Origin: Eutrigla gurnardus
Lineage: Eukaryota > Chordata > Actinopteri > Perciformes > Triglidae
Length of the DNA stretch: 64,000 nucleotides
Direction of reading: 5' to 3'
Assembly (NCBI GenBank): GCA_963514095.1
Contig: OY741273.1
Coordinates: forward strand, 19,898,546 to 19,962,545
The translations under genes were made by a program, and so were the position numbers. The notes under the pieces were generated by a model. That model saw only the letters and a program-made list of their open reading frames with translations. It was not told where the DNA came from and did not search any database. Numbering within the stretch: the first letter of the stretch is position 1; every line of letters starts with the position of its first letter. Below, in pieces: positions 1 through 11,799 of the stretch.

Positions 1-742
1 AGACTCGACTCGCTGAAGCATTATCTGCTTTTTAGATCCTTTGACCTTAATGTGCTAAGATTAGATGTTAAACTGTTATTTTGCTGCCAGTTAGTGATGC
101 AGATTCTCAATCTAAGCCGTATAGAAATGTGTCATTTTCAGCTTAAATATGCAGGCACGCAAAATATAAATCGACTAGAATTGCGGCGCGATGATTGTGT
201 CTCAGTCCTGTTGCAGTTTACGAAAGTTTTAAAAGTTTCAGTTCATCCTCGAGTCCAATTTGATTTGTGCCAAAATGCTATTCAGGTGTTCACATCCACG
301 AGAATGGGGCGGGCGTGAGGTCCGAGTGACCTCGACCTTTGACGTTCATCCTCGAGACGCGTTTGACAACTTTGAATAAATTCCATCCAGACGTTCGTGA
401 GATATTACGTAAGGGAATGGGTAACACGGAAAACATAAGGCCCCTGGCCACGGCTGTCGCCTGCACGGAGTTATAAAAATAGACATAAACGCACCTATCC
501 CCCCCCCCCCCCTCCCCAACGCCCTGCTTTAACACGAAGTAAAGAGGAGGCTTTAAGGCGAGAGCAGTTCCTCTGCTCTTGACAGCTCTCAAAAGGAGAG
601 ATGTTTGCTATGCACGCCGAACTGCCAGTGGGTGTTTATAGTTGCGCTCTGTCTTCTCCTCGGCGCCATCTATATTCCTGACAAGTTTCAAAAACAGTTT
701 CAAACTCAATGAATGCAAAGGCACCAGTGGGTTTTAGTAGTA

Positions 743-745
<3 letters not shown>
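1..745. other. non-genic flank
   Basis: No gene recognised. The sequence is moderately AT-rich with one C14 run at 499-512. Open frames here (for example 290-592 on the minus strand) have no recognisable domain and use the homopolymer as coding sequence, so I treat them as fortuitous. Confidence 0.6.

Positions 746-820
<75 letters not shown>
746..820. repeat. (CT)n microsatellite, ~75 bp
   Basis: An uninterrupted CT dinucleotide run of about 37 units. It is pyrimidine on the plus strand and purine on the minus strand, a composition able to form triplex (H-) DNA. Ser-Leu and Arg-Glu repeat frames through it are artefacts. Confidence 0.97.
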
Positions 821-824
<4 letters not shown>

Positions 825-2999
825 TGCCCTCCTCCTCCCACAATTCTCTCGTCTCCACTTCAACACAAAGTCATTCAGTCTCCAGAGTTTGTATTCACCT
901 TCACTCTGAAAGGAGTGCTGTGAGAGTTGTGCATTTTTCTTTTTCTTTTTTTTGTTTTTTTACCCCTCACAAGAGATGGAGGCATTCCAGCGTGGCGCTT
1001 GACTTTCATTACTCATCCTCCACACACAGATACACTAACAGCTGTTGACGATAAACAAGCCATTGACAAAATTGGCTGCGATTCAGTCCATCTTGCGGAC
1101 CTTGTTTCCTGCCTTTTGGAGTTTTCAATAAATGTATGCAATATCGTCCGTGATGATAAGTCCCTATATATCCCTGGTCATCCAGCATGAAGATGTTCAC
1201 AGCCATATCTGTTAATATGCCCAGGCTCCTTTCACCTCATTTCAGGCCTGACCGGGTCGCCTCTCCCGCGCTGCCATGCCAGACTGAGCTGGCTCATACA
1301 CTATCTCAGCCTGGCATGAACCAGCCCCTGTCAGCCTCCGCTCCTACAGGAGGAATCAGCTAATTAGACCGAAACTGAAGAGACAAAGACCCGCTGGATT
1401 GGAAGGGCTGCAATAGAACCAGCTGTCTTGTCCCCATCATCCATATTTACTCATTAATGCCTTTCACCCTCATCCTACCAACCAGGGTCCCTTCAGACCC
1501 CAGCGGTATACGTCTTAGTCATATCTCACAGGTGATTTATTCGTCATATGCTGGTCAATTATGACTTTGTATCATTGTATGCAGATTTAATTACCACAAT
1601 TTGATATACCAATGTAGCGGGGTCCTGGGGGTCAAAAGCAACCTATTGACCAATATGCAAACGAACTTCCCCGAAATAATGAGATCATGGGTTTTCTTCT
1701 TCAAATTAAATGAATGACATACCAAATAATGTTTTGAGAAGAAATCAGTTTTGCTTTGATGCTTTTTGGGGCTCTGTCTCATGGTCTGCTCCCCCCTGGG
1801 CCCAATAGGTGGATCTTTAAATGCAAATGAGTGGTATTTATCACACTACTGAACGGTTGTGCTCTGAGCACATGCACAGACCGGTAACAACCCAAATCAA
1901 GGACCATACAAGTGGTTTTGCATGTTTTAATTGCAGCCATGTTTTAGCTTTTGTGCTATGTTGCCAAAATTATTTTGCTAAATGTTCAGGTACCTCACCC
2001 ACCTGCAACTTAAGCGCTTCACTCGCCGTAACACACTTCCACATTCATAATCACTCTCGTCTTGTGTCCCCCCCGGGGACTAATTCACGGGGCAGAGATA
2101 TACATCCCGTCTATGTAGTTATGTGCTGCGCAGTAGTTATGTGCAATTCTGTGTCTTTTTCAACTCATGATTCTGCGTTTCTCTAAAAACTCGTAGATGC
2201 TTCACTCACCCTTCCCTTCACCTGAGGCTTTTTCTTGTTCGGCAAGCGTTAGGCAGATCTTTCCGGTAATACACGTCTTTCTAGTGTTATTTTGTTCTGC
2301 AGTTGCCAAACAGGGCTCTTTAAGCAGACTTTTTCCATGGCTTCTGTGTCAGGCAGAGTTTTTTCAGCAGTCAAGCAGGGTTCTTCAAGGACATTTTGAG
2401 GTAACAGTGTATACAGTTTGCCTCAGTCTTTTACACCCAGGTACAGAGCCACAAGACTCGGCCTAACTTGGTGACCGAAATTCTCTCAGACTATAATAAC
2501 TATTCACCACTACACCACGAGTCTCAATACAAGCACACCACCTCATTGGCCACAGTACTGACGCTCGGAGGGACGGACAGATTTGTCAACAATGCTGCGT
2601 TGCGAGAAAGTGCTGAAATCTCCCACTGCTTTCAAAGTGTCCCACTCATGGAAGCAAAAGCATTGTTACAGTGTTAATATTTTATCCAGCTGCCCTCTCA
2701 TGGTTCCAGCGACCAAGCGATCCAATAATATAGCATCAATGTTTCCCTGTCTTGTATCTCTGCACTAATTCGCTGCATACTGATACTGACATAACTGATA
2801 TTCTGGCGTTTCTGCAGAAAGTTAAAGTGTCTTCTTGTTAGGATATTACCACTTTCTTTCCGTTTTATAACTACTAGGCGGGTCTTCCAGGCCCCATCCT
2901 TCAATAATAGCACACGTGGATTGTGCGTGTATATGCTGTTGTGTAGCTTTAGCTGTCATTTAGGACATCCATTACAATACAATGAACTCTCAGCATTAT
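821..2999. other. non-genic, unique sequence
   Basis: No gene recognised. 940-962 is T-rich. 1,240-1,440 is a low-repeat stretch with a homeodomain-type TAATTA core near 1,365 and the hairpin listed separately; it could be a conserved non-coding element, but conservation cannot be judged from one sequence. 1,821-2,466 has two adjacent short open frames with no domain I know. Confidence 0.5.
1275..1318. other. hairpin-forming inverted repeat
   Basis: The left arm CATGCCAGACTGAG (1,275-1,288) and right arm CTCAGCCTGGCATG (1,305-1,318) pair at 13 of 14 positions around a 16-nt loop. After a small bulge the outer flanks (GCTG, and CAGC beyond 1,320) could extend the stem. The size resembles a small RNA precursor, but no microRNA family is recognised and expression is unknown. 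Confidence 0.6.
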
Positions 3000-3391
3000 G
3001 CAGCCTTGGCCCTGAGGTTACCATGCAGCTGTAGTGCCCTCTCAATTACGTTTCCAGGGAAACATTTATCTTTTTCCAGATGGAACGGTCACAGATTTGA
3101 ACAATTTGAAACATGTGGTTAAGGAACTGTATATATCTAGGTTTGGGAAACGCAACTACTTGTTCAGATTTAGTTAAAAAAGTACTTGGTTCACAAGAAG
3201 CACAAACAGCAGCCTCCTGGTTGAAAGTCCTGCGTTTGTGGACCCATCCACCACTGATATCCTCCCTGTGCGGACCTCTGCAGACGTGTTTGAAACACAT
3301 TTGTGCTATGTCAAGAGAAAATAAGGTAATTCCAAACAAAGTATGTTTCCCCTGAAACTTAATTATCTCATTATGAGGGGACCAGGCTGCT
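3000..3391 (+). mobile_element. TIR-bearing dispersed repeat, copy A
   Basis: The element is bounded by GCAGCCTTGG on the left and CCAGGCTGC on the right, which are imperfect inverted repeats. Just inside are better ones: 3,044-3,065 and 3,343-3,364 are inverted copies matching at 19 of 22 positions. The flanks CATTATG and CTTTATG differ at one position and could be a target duplication. The middle carries modules shared with copies at 23.3, 32.4 and 62.9 kb: an ACTACTTG-type segment, a TCTCCTGGGTGAAAGTCC-like segment (3,211-3,230) and a GACCCATCCACCAC segment (3,241-3,254). It contains no transposase, so it is probably a non-autonomous DNA transposon. I recall this family as common in percomorph fish but cannot name it. 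Confidence 0.65.
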
Positions 3392-6205
3392 TTATGAGTT
3401 TTCACACCAGCCATATCTGACAGGTCTTTGTGTTCCCTGTTGAGTTTCCAACATCAGGGTTTATATGCAATTAAGTAACTTTAATGAAAGCATTCTTTTT
3501 TTCATGCCTTAGCTGTGTTGAGATCTTCAGATATGGCAGCATGCTTCTATAAAAGCATTTTGCTCCTGGAAGTTATGAAAAACACATACAGTGTGTTGTT
3601 TTACCGCGTGGCGGTGATGAGGTTGGGTTGTGTGACGGATGCTGGAAACTGCACGTTGACCGACTGACTGCTGTGTGGATGTGTATCATATCATGCCTGA
3701 TCTATTTAACCTCGTCTTTCCTTGCAATTTGACTTTGACGTTGTAAGCATAGCTGTGTGTATTCGTTTTACCATGACGTCTGCAAACTTGGGCCATTTCT
3801 CATCACTAAACTAATTTGACCTGATCCGTCCGACTGTGAATTGCGCTGCATTCATTTTCAGTTAGTGCAGCTACCAGTGCTTTTCTACCCCACGCAGTGG
3901 CAGCCATATGGTTCAGAGTGTTTGTGTGATGAATAGCGTTTCATGTTCAGCTACATTGGGTTGGAGATAATCATCCTCCATCCTAGTCATCCTGTCTGAG
4001 CTGTAACGTCAGATGTATTCTCTTCAGCTAATGAACGCCACATTAAGACTGCTCCCACACGCAGCATCACACATAGAACAACTAGACTCTTTCATGCATC
4101 TGCATGATGAGCAGCATGCACAATGTGACAGAAGGACACACCGAAAACACAATTTATGATCACTCACATTTTGCATTACTCTCCACTGACTCCATGTTGA
4201 ATGTTAATTACAGCCATAGATATAAATCAGTGTGACATGTTCTAATAACTCGCCATTCCAGTATGGACCAGTGTTGCCACCATCTTACCAGGGTCCAGTT
4301 TTAAACTCCTTATAAGTGGAACATATGGGGAAAGAGACTTGTTGTCTTTATAATCCATGTATTATTATTTTCTTTTTAACCAATACACCAACACTGTTTT
4401 TTTTTTATTTGAGGCAATGAGAGTAAAGACAGTTGAATTGAAATTGTATAGCTCCAATAGAACAAGTCATCCTTTCAATCAATATCATACTATATATTGC
4501 TCAGAGCTAGGTTTTCACCCCTAACAGCTGTGGTGTCCGCTCATTGTGCTGTTGTAGACTGGAATGCTCACATGTGCCACCTAGTGGCTATTGGTGTGCA
4601 AGCAGTTAGTGCTGGAATTAGTTGAATAAATGTAAAGCCCTCCCCCTCAACGATGCAATCAAGTCAATTGAGAGGAGTGATATTTGTGGATTACTAGGAC
4701 AGAGTGAGGAAACTGGTGATTTTTAAAGGCCATTATATTAAGGATAGTTTGGAGCATGCAAAAGTATTAATCAAAAAGATTAATCAACCTCTAGAGTTAA
4801 TTGTGTTGGTAATTTAATGTAAATGTAATTGACAGCTTTGTATCATTAAAAGTGTCAATGGTCAACCTCACTTTTGTCCAAAATACCCAACCTCTTTAAT
4901 AAATGCAACATGATCCCATATGGAGGGTAATGAATATGTATTTAAACATGTCTCATGACATTTGGTTAGAATTTTGTGTTTTGGTAACATTAAATATCTG
5001 CTGCCTTTGTATATTGCCAGGAGGAATACCTATTTTCTTTCCCTTTTAGTGATAAAAAATGTATTGACTGTGAAAAGATTGCTTGTGGTGCGGAGCCCTT
5101 CTTCAGGCCGGCTTTCTGATTTAAGCTCCTTCTAGCCATCTAGTTCATTGTTTTTGGCTGGCCTCCGGTCGGTTAGGCATCACAGCAATCATCAACATCC
5201 TATATGAAAAATGTAGGGAGTTGAGCCCACACTCCTCACGCAACACAAAACAACGGGGAAGAGTAAAACCAGCAAGGCGGTGGAACTTTTAAGACTCAAA
5301 ATGCCTCCAAATTGTTCCCATATGACCATAGCTGCATGGCTTGCTGGCCATTTTCTGATGCTGTTGCTATTAAATCACTTTTAATAAGTATGCAAATATT
5401 TCCCCAGTTGTTAACCATAGTTATTTGGCAGTGAAAGGATACCAGTAGAGGTTGACAGAGGAGGAGAAAGGGCAAACTAATTGGAAGCTAAGCGCTCAGA
5501 GGGCTGATGAAGCCTCCAAACTGTCTACATGGTCCAGTAATGATTTCTCTTCAAATGCCAAATGATCTGCCAGACAACAGACAACTTTGTTGGCATCCAC
5601 CCTCGCACTTTCTTAGTTAATCTGTCTCATGCCTTCACATCACATGCTTCTGTTCGCAATATTAACAATTTAAGCTTGACTCTTCTTTTCTCTCAGTCTG
5701 CTCGTTTCGTTATTCTCTTTCCTTGCAGAGAGCCACGTTGTCCCGTGAAACCGCTTGATTCCCATAACGCTGTTTGCAGTACATGAAAGCAAAATTAAAA
5801 TTGAGATAAGATGTCTTTTTTCCATGCTCTGCACTGAGTTTTAAAGCTGCCTTATCAAACTTTTATAAATGAAACTGAAACTGAAATTAAGAAAGTAAGG
5901 GAAAGGGGGCTCCGACAGACTGACACCTAATCCATGTCTTTTAATCAATGGACCTAAATCAAAGGCTCAGCACCATTATTGGTATTATTATAGCTTTGCT
6001 TTCCATTGAAGACATGCTTTTTTTAAATATGCTTTATAGAACAGAAGAAAACTGAGGGTCCCACTGCATCCACTGTGATTCAGACTCTCTAGGAAATCTG
6101 TGTTTGAGCAGAAAGGGAATACATATTCCAAAGATAGAAAATATTTGAGAGTTTCAACATTTCCATCACAATGGCATACAATAAATCGTGTCATGTATGA
6201 CTAGT
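3392..6205. other. non-genic, unique AT-rich sequence
   Basis: No gene recognised. Poly-T/AT-rich patches occur around 4,396-4,410. A CTCF-core match lies at 4,575-4,587. 5,562-5,786 is a short open frame with no recognisable domain. Confidence 0.5.
4575..4587 (-). promoter_or_regulatory. CTCF core motif match
   Basis: The minus strand reads CCACTAGGTGGCA, which fits the vertebrate CTCF core CCASYAGRKGGCR at all 13 positions. This is a motif match only; occupancy cannot be inferred. Confidence 0.35.
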
Positions 6206-7922
6206 TGGGCAGCCCCAGGCCCTGATATGATCTACACCTACTGGCTGAATAAACTAACTGCACTCCACTGAACTCCTGGCAGCACAAGAGAACCAGCTGC
6301 TGATGGATGGGACCCAGCTAGAGTGGTTAACCCAAGGCCAGACAAGCTGATCATGAAGGACCCCCAGAATGGAGCGATTCCTACCAACTACCGGCCAATA
6401 ACCTGCCTCTGCACGACATGGAAGCTCCTGTCAGGCATCATTGCGGCTAAGATAAGTATAGGCACATGGATCAATGCATGAGCAGGGCCCAGAAAGGAGT
6501 TGGTAGCAATAAAAGAGGAACCAAACAACAGCTACTGGTTGACAGAGCAGTCATTGACCAGTCAGACCGACCCGTGTACGTGCTGGAGTGATTACAACAA
6601 AGCCCATGACTCAATGCCACACACACTGGAGTGCTTGGAATTGTACAACATCAACAAGACACTAAGAGCCTTTATCAAAAACTTAATGGGGCTGTGGAAG
6701 ATAACTCTATGGGCCAACTCAAAGCCAAGTTACCATCAAGTGTGGCATATACCAAGAAGGTGCTCTGTCCCCACTGCTGTTCTGCATAAGTCTGAACGCC
6801 CTCAGCCAGATCATTACTAAGAACTGCCATGGATACCGGTCACAAAGTGGAGAAACCAACAGCCCCCTCCTCTACATGGATGACATCAAGCTGCATGCAA
6901 GGAATGAGAATGACATCGACTCACTGATCCACATCACCAGGATCTACAGCAAAACATAATTTGGGCTGGATAAGTGTGAATGGATTGTATCAAAGAGAGG
7001 CACAGTATTCTCATCTGAAGGGTTTGAATTACCAGAAGTAAACAGAGCAGATGTCCAGTACAGCTACAAATACCTTGGAGCCCTCAAGCAAATGGAGACC
7101 ATGAAGACGCCGAGAGAAATTCAACCACAGCAAAATGCCTACACAGAAAAAGCTGAATGGTAAGAACAAGATCTGAGCCATCAACATGTACGCACTGCTG
7201 GTCATCGGATACCCCACTGGTTTAATAATGTTTTCAAAGGAAGAGATAGAGGCCACTGATATCAAGACACAAAGCTCCTCATCATGAGTGGAGGGTTTCA
7301 CCCCAAGCACCCCAGCACTCTGAGATTGTACACTGATTGGAAGGAGGGAGGCCGAGGGCTACCAAGATTGAGGAGTACATCAGGCAGATGGCCCCAACTG
7401 ATGACCTGCTAAGTGAATATGTCATACAGCAAAACCTGAGGAGGAAGAACAGAAACCATCATGGAAGGACAAGCCTCTGCATAGCATGCACCACCAACAG
7501 ATAGAATAAGTGGCTGATATGGAGAAATCATACCAGTGGCTCTAATGTGCCGTCCACATAGGCACTAATCATCCAACAGGACATCATGGTGTCAGTAGTT
7601 ATTGATGTATTGATGTTATTGAAGCTATCCCCAAACAGCAGCAGCATCACGAATAAGGAACTTGAGAAGTTTGAAAAATACAGAGGGCTGAACGAGGAGC
7701 TAGAAAAAATGTGGAGAGTAAAGGCATCAGTGGTACAAGTGGTAATCTGAGCAACCGGGGCTGTAACCCCCAAACTGAGACAGTGGCTCCAGCCGATTCC
7801 AGGAACAACATCCCAGTTCTCTGTCGAGGATTGTTAGGGAGAATTCAGCAGTGCCTTGACATCGGTAGAAACTCTCTACCGCCCACACCCAAATCTCTGA
7901 AAAATCTAGTACAAAGGCAGTG
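6206..7922 (+). pseudogene. decayed RLE-type non-LTR retrotransposon (R2/R4-like)
   Basis: This is the coding region of a LINE that encodes reverse transcriptase (RT) followed by a C-terminal restriction-like endonuclease, used to copy element RNA into a nicked genomic target. The visible order is: an APGPDMI-type N-terminal RT motif from 6,212; the fingers motif NYRPIT at 6,386-6,403; a DYNKAHDSMPHT segment (motif A region) near 6,590-6,625; the catalytic box LLYMDD with YMDD at 6,873-6,884; an FGLDKC segment near 6,960; a KYLG segment near 7,068; and an endonuclease VVIDV motif at 7,595-7,609 followed by a Lys/Glu-rich tract and a GAVTPKL-like segment near 7,760. Stops and frameshifts are frequent (for example right after the first motif, and at 7,748), so no functional product is possible. 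The 5' part is missing, and the CCHC-type segment expected before the endonuclease seems deleted near 7,450-7,560. The longest in-frame remnant is 6,500-6,820. R2, R4/Dong or Rex6 assignment is uncertain. Confidence 0.85.
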
Positions 7923-8626
7923 ACATGTTCACCATCCACCATTGTCGAATGCGTAGCACTTCCCACGTGTCCTATTTCATCCAAAGTCTACTTTTGTTCC
8001 TTCCTCTTCTAACTTCCAACTGTAAATCTGCACAATATACTAAATAATTTAGTAATCCTAAATATACTCAATATACTCTCCTTCAACAGCATATGCCAGC
8101 TTCAATCAGGTATTTGTTTTAAAAAAAAAGAAGAAGCTCTGCCTAGTTTGTATTCTTGCCAATGTTACGGCAGCTCTCTCACTGACAGCCATATGGTCAG
8201 TGTGTTCGTCGCATATTCACCTTTGTCATGTAATGACCTTTGGTTGGGTTGTTTTTCAGAATTTCTGAGCAGTGAATAATAAACGAGGATTTAAAAGAGG
8301 AGGGCGAGACAGAGAAAGTCAGTGTGTCAGTTGGCTCTCTCACTCACCAGCAGAGCAGCTGTTTCATCTCGTTTCATTCCAGTGGGTGTGGAGTCAAGCT
8401 TGACAGAGCTGACATTCACTGCATACTGTAGTGTATGAGCTTTGACATAAACATATCTGTTGTAGGTCCAGTCTACTGAAAAATATACTTTCAATCTAAG
8501 TCTAGTCAGCCTGTCTTGACAAAAAGAAGGGTGTCGCTCCCCCGAAGACATGGTCTTTATGTTGGCCATATTGTACAAAGTGCTATTGAAACAACCTTTT
8601 TTAAAGGATTACATCATCTCTGCGCG

Positions 8627-8629
<3 letters not shown>
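7923..8629. other. non-genic
   Basis: No gene recognised. An A9 run near 8,119 could be a remnant of a retrotransposon tail but is about 200 bp past the last recognisable LINE sequence. TACTAAAT and ATTTAGTA form a small palindrome at 8,039-8,055. Confidence 0.45.
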
Positions 8630-8680
<51 letters not shown>

Positions 8681-8687
8681 CACACAC
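8630..8687. repeat. (CA)n microsatellite
   Basis: About 29 CA units with a single G interruption (CACG) near 8,671-8,674. Confidence 0.96.
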
Positions 8688-9664
8688 CGTGGCATTTGAC
8701 GTGCCAGAAGAAAGATGTTTGCTGTGGTTCAGTTTACTCTCTCTCTCTCTCTTTTGGAAATGTCACGACTGTACTCCCCTTGCAGTATTACCTACAAATG
8801 ACACATTCCTACACATCCACCCTCATTCGGTATTCCACATACTGTTTCCACGAACCCGGGAAGCTCGCTTCCGTCTGTCAGCATCCGTCTTTGCGCTGCA
8901 CGTCGCACGATTCACGAGTCGCGTTCGGCCATGACGGCAAACAGGGCGTCCTCTCAGCGAGGTGCTGATGCAACACAGCGGTTGGCATCCTCGCATTCGA
9001 ACTCTCCTCTGCGTTGTGGCTTCTCCAAGCTGTGAAAGCGGTTCCTAAGGAGGATTATTCGCACCGCAGAGTGCATGAGTGTGTTGCCTGTGCACATGGC
9101 GTGTTTGTGCATTTGTAAATGTGTGCGTTTCTCTTGCTTTGCATAAAGGCTTTAATTCATCTCTTCTCCTCTCACTGGGAAAAGAAACGTCATGCCTCAC
9201 CATGTGTAGTGTGTGTGGGAGGTGCAGCTTGATGACCAAACACATATTTACACCCTGCAGCACTACGGAACCGGTCATCACCACAACTGGTCTCTTTCTC
9301 TGAATGTCTAACCATGCAACATGTTTCTGTTCAGGGGTTTTGTTTAAATGAATGCATTACTTAATAGAAGATGTCGCTGTTTATTTCGGACCATATGTTG
9401 TAGATGGCAGTAGCAGATTTTATATAGTATATATGCAGCGTCTAGTTATCTATTCATCTATGCACATTTTTCTATCTGACAAATCATCTTGGCTAGCAGA
9501 TATTTAGTCATGCCAACGTATACACCTGCAAACGTGCACACCTTCTCATGCATATCATATTCCCTCTCTACGCTTCAGGTGTAAATTAAGTTGTTTGCCA
9601 TATAACTAAAGATCCTGTCAATTTAATTATTACAACTTAGAACATGGGAAAAGATTGCATTCCA
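8688..9664. other. non-genic
   Basis: No gene recognised. A short (CT)8 run lies near 8,737-8,752. 8,850-9,060 is locally richer in CpG than its neighbours, but no promoter element or exon can be supported. Overlapping short frames near 9,045-9,300 have no known domain. Confidence 0.45.
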
Positions 9665-9985
9665 AATTTGAATGGCCAGTCAGTCCAGACTGAGATATCT
9701 CAACTGTTTAGTTTCCCAGTGGATCCAACTGACTTTGGCGATTGGTGGTTTTGAGCAAAATGCCTCACCAACTTGGATGCAAAATTGTATTTCTTCCAAA
9801 ACTCGATCATAGGATTATGACAAAATGCTGACCAAAACGAATGAGATCCCAACCATCCTTGGATTAACTTAGTGTTTATTGCTAATTAGCACATGTTGAA
9901 CAGCAGGACATCGGCATGCTAGCATGATGACGTTGGCATTTAGCAGCACAGCCTCAAGCATAGCAGTAGACTCTTTGTCTGGTTG
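9665..9985 (+). repeat. decayed dispersed fish repeat
   Basis: Contains GCTAATTAGCA (9,880s), GCATGCTAGCATGATGACG-like and GTAGACTCTTTGTCT segments in the order I remember for an abundant percomorph repeat, whose consensus carries phrases like TTTAGTGCTAATTAGCA and GCTGTAGACTCTTAGTC. A second decayed copy is at 40,128-40,290. It has no coding capacity and its class is not certain. The identification is from memory. Confidence 0.55.
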
Positions 9986-10714
9986 CATTATTATTGCATT
10001 GAGGCAGACATTTATAATGCATGTTTTAATGTGTCATTGTTACATATTTAACATCTGACTCTGTTTTATTTTTTTCTGAATAAGGTCCAACAAAAAGCAA
10101 TCATTTATTAATTTGAACAGAAGAACAGAACAACGTTCCAAAGTAAAAAAAATAAATAAAATGATGTGAACTTCAGAATTATGCCAGGATGCTGGACAGA
10201 GGAAACTGTTATTTGGCACTCGGCCAACTCAGGTTGACTTTCTTTCAGTGATCAACCTCCAGCTCAAGGTTAACATGAATCGACTCTCGCCTTCATCGGT
10301 GGTAGAGACACGTTGACAGGCATCCGTGTGCACGCACAGCGCGATGGCATCCACGCATAAGTGTGCACGTCGCTTCGATCAGATCCACCTTTGTTATTAG
10401 TGGGCCCTGAGAGGTGCGCGTGATTTAATTTGCCCTTATCCCAGCAGTATTGTAGACGAGGCCTCCGGGCCGTAGATTAAACGTCATTGTTTAATGAGAG
10501 AAGAGCGGGATGGATGCAGCGTGTAATTAGAACGACACATATGCTGCTCTGATATATCCATCACTGTGGACTCCGGGTATCTGTGTGTGTGTGTGTGTGT
10601 GAGTGTGTGTGCATGCTTTCTCATTCAACGCTCAGATGAGGGTGAGTATGCAAAGACTCAACACATTAGATGTTGCTCATCAGTCTTCTGTTGGATCTGT
10701 TTTTGTCACCTATG

Positions 10715-10754
<40 letters not shown>

Positions 10755-11799
10755 CAAATTATCTAAATCTTATTTGGAATCCCACTCCTAAAGGCAATAT
10801 GTCAAGTATCTGAGAGGTAGAAACACAGATTGGGTATCTAAGCACTCGGGTGTTGCTGGTAGAATATGTTAATGATCCCTGAGGTTTGGTAATAAGGCTG
10901 TCTTCCATGACTAATGGAGGAGTCGCTTTCTATTTATCTCTGTCTCTCGATCTGTTTTTCTCTTCTTTTTTTTTTAGATTCCTCTATCTCAATGTATCTT
11001 TTACACACACAAACAAGCACTCGTTTATAAGGAAAGGTCTGTGCGGATTGTATTTATCAAGATAAAATATGACATATGGGGTATACAAATACACCAGCAC
11101 CCACGTCTCGGCACACACCCACCGAACGAAACAGTATAGTGGACTAATCCTGCAAGTTACAGTAACATGGCAACACGAGGTAGATACATTAAATATGGGG
11201 ATCTACTGACATCTAGAGGCCATTATACGTTACTGCATAGTGAAGCAGAGGGTATTTTGTCAGATTTGTGAAAAGTATCATAATGAATGACCCAAAATCT
11301 CAAAGTACATGTGATGTACAATATTGAAATACATTTCTGCAAAGACCAACAGCCAAAGACTGGTACTTGTGGCACATTATTATTATTTATGATACCCCTA
11401 CCTCATGTTGTCTGAGGTAAACTGAACTATAAGCATGTTGTTTGCTTTACACAAAGTCTGTAATTCTTAAAACACAGTTTGCACACAATCACACAGTTTG
11501 CTGCGTTAGACACATCATCCGAAGCTAAACGCTTGTGTGTGTTGTTTGAGAAGCACTGCCACTGAAATATCACGCTCAATTATTCATCGCCTGCACCCAG
11601 AATGCACTTGCAAAAAACATCTGTAACCAATTAGCTGACTGAGAAATGAGCGGTTGGACACCATCCATAGGATTCCGGTCTGCTCTCGGGTGTGCACAAC
11701 AATGAGACTTTGGAGAGAGAGAGTTTGAGGACTCTTATTGCAAAAAAAATGACTATGTTTAGTTTTACAGCACAATACAGTGACATTGTTTATCATTGT
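9986..11799. other. non-genic with short GT/CA tracts
   Basis: No gene recognised. A GT run lies at 10,582-10,612 (interrupted by GA) and a CA run at 10,716-10,751 is listed separately. The remainder is unique AT-rich sequence. Confidence 0.5.
10716..10751. repeat. (CA)n microsatellite
   Basis: Eighteen uninterrupted CA units. A GT tract sits 104 bp upstream at 10,582-10,612, so the two are complementary. Confidence 0.95.

Noticed and set aside
636..1048. Overlapping frames with Ser-Leu or Arg-Glu repeats
   Set aside because: Translation of the (CT)n tract; no conserved flanking sequence.
7528..7984. Minus-strand frames over the LINE tail
   Set aside because: Shadows of the plus-strand endonuclease region.
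3896..8215. Shared CAGCCATATGGT...CAG-GTGT phrase at about 3,901 and 8,188
   Set aside because: Similarity is limited to about 25 bp with gaps and does not extend into the flanks; could be chance.
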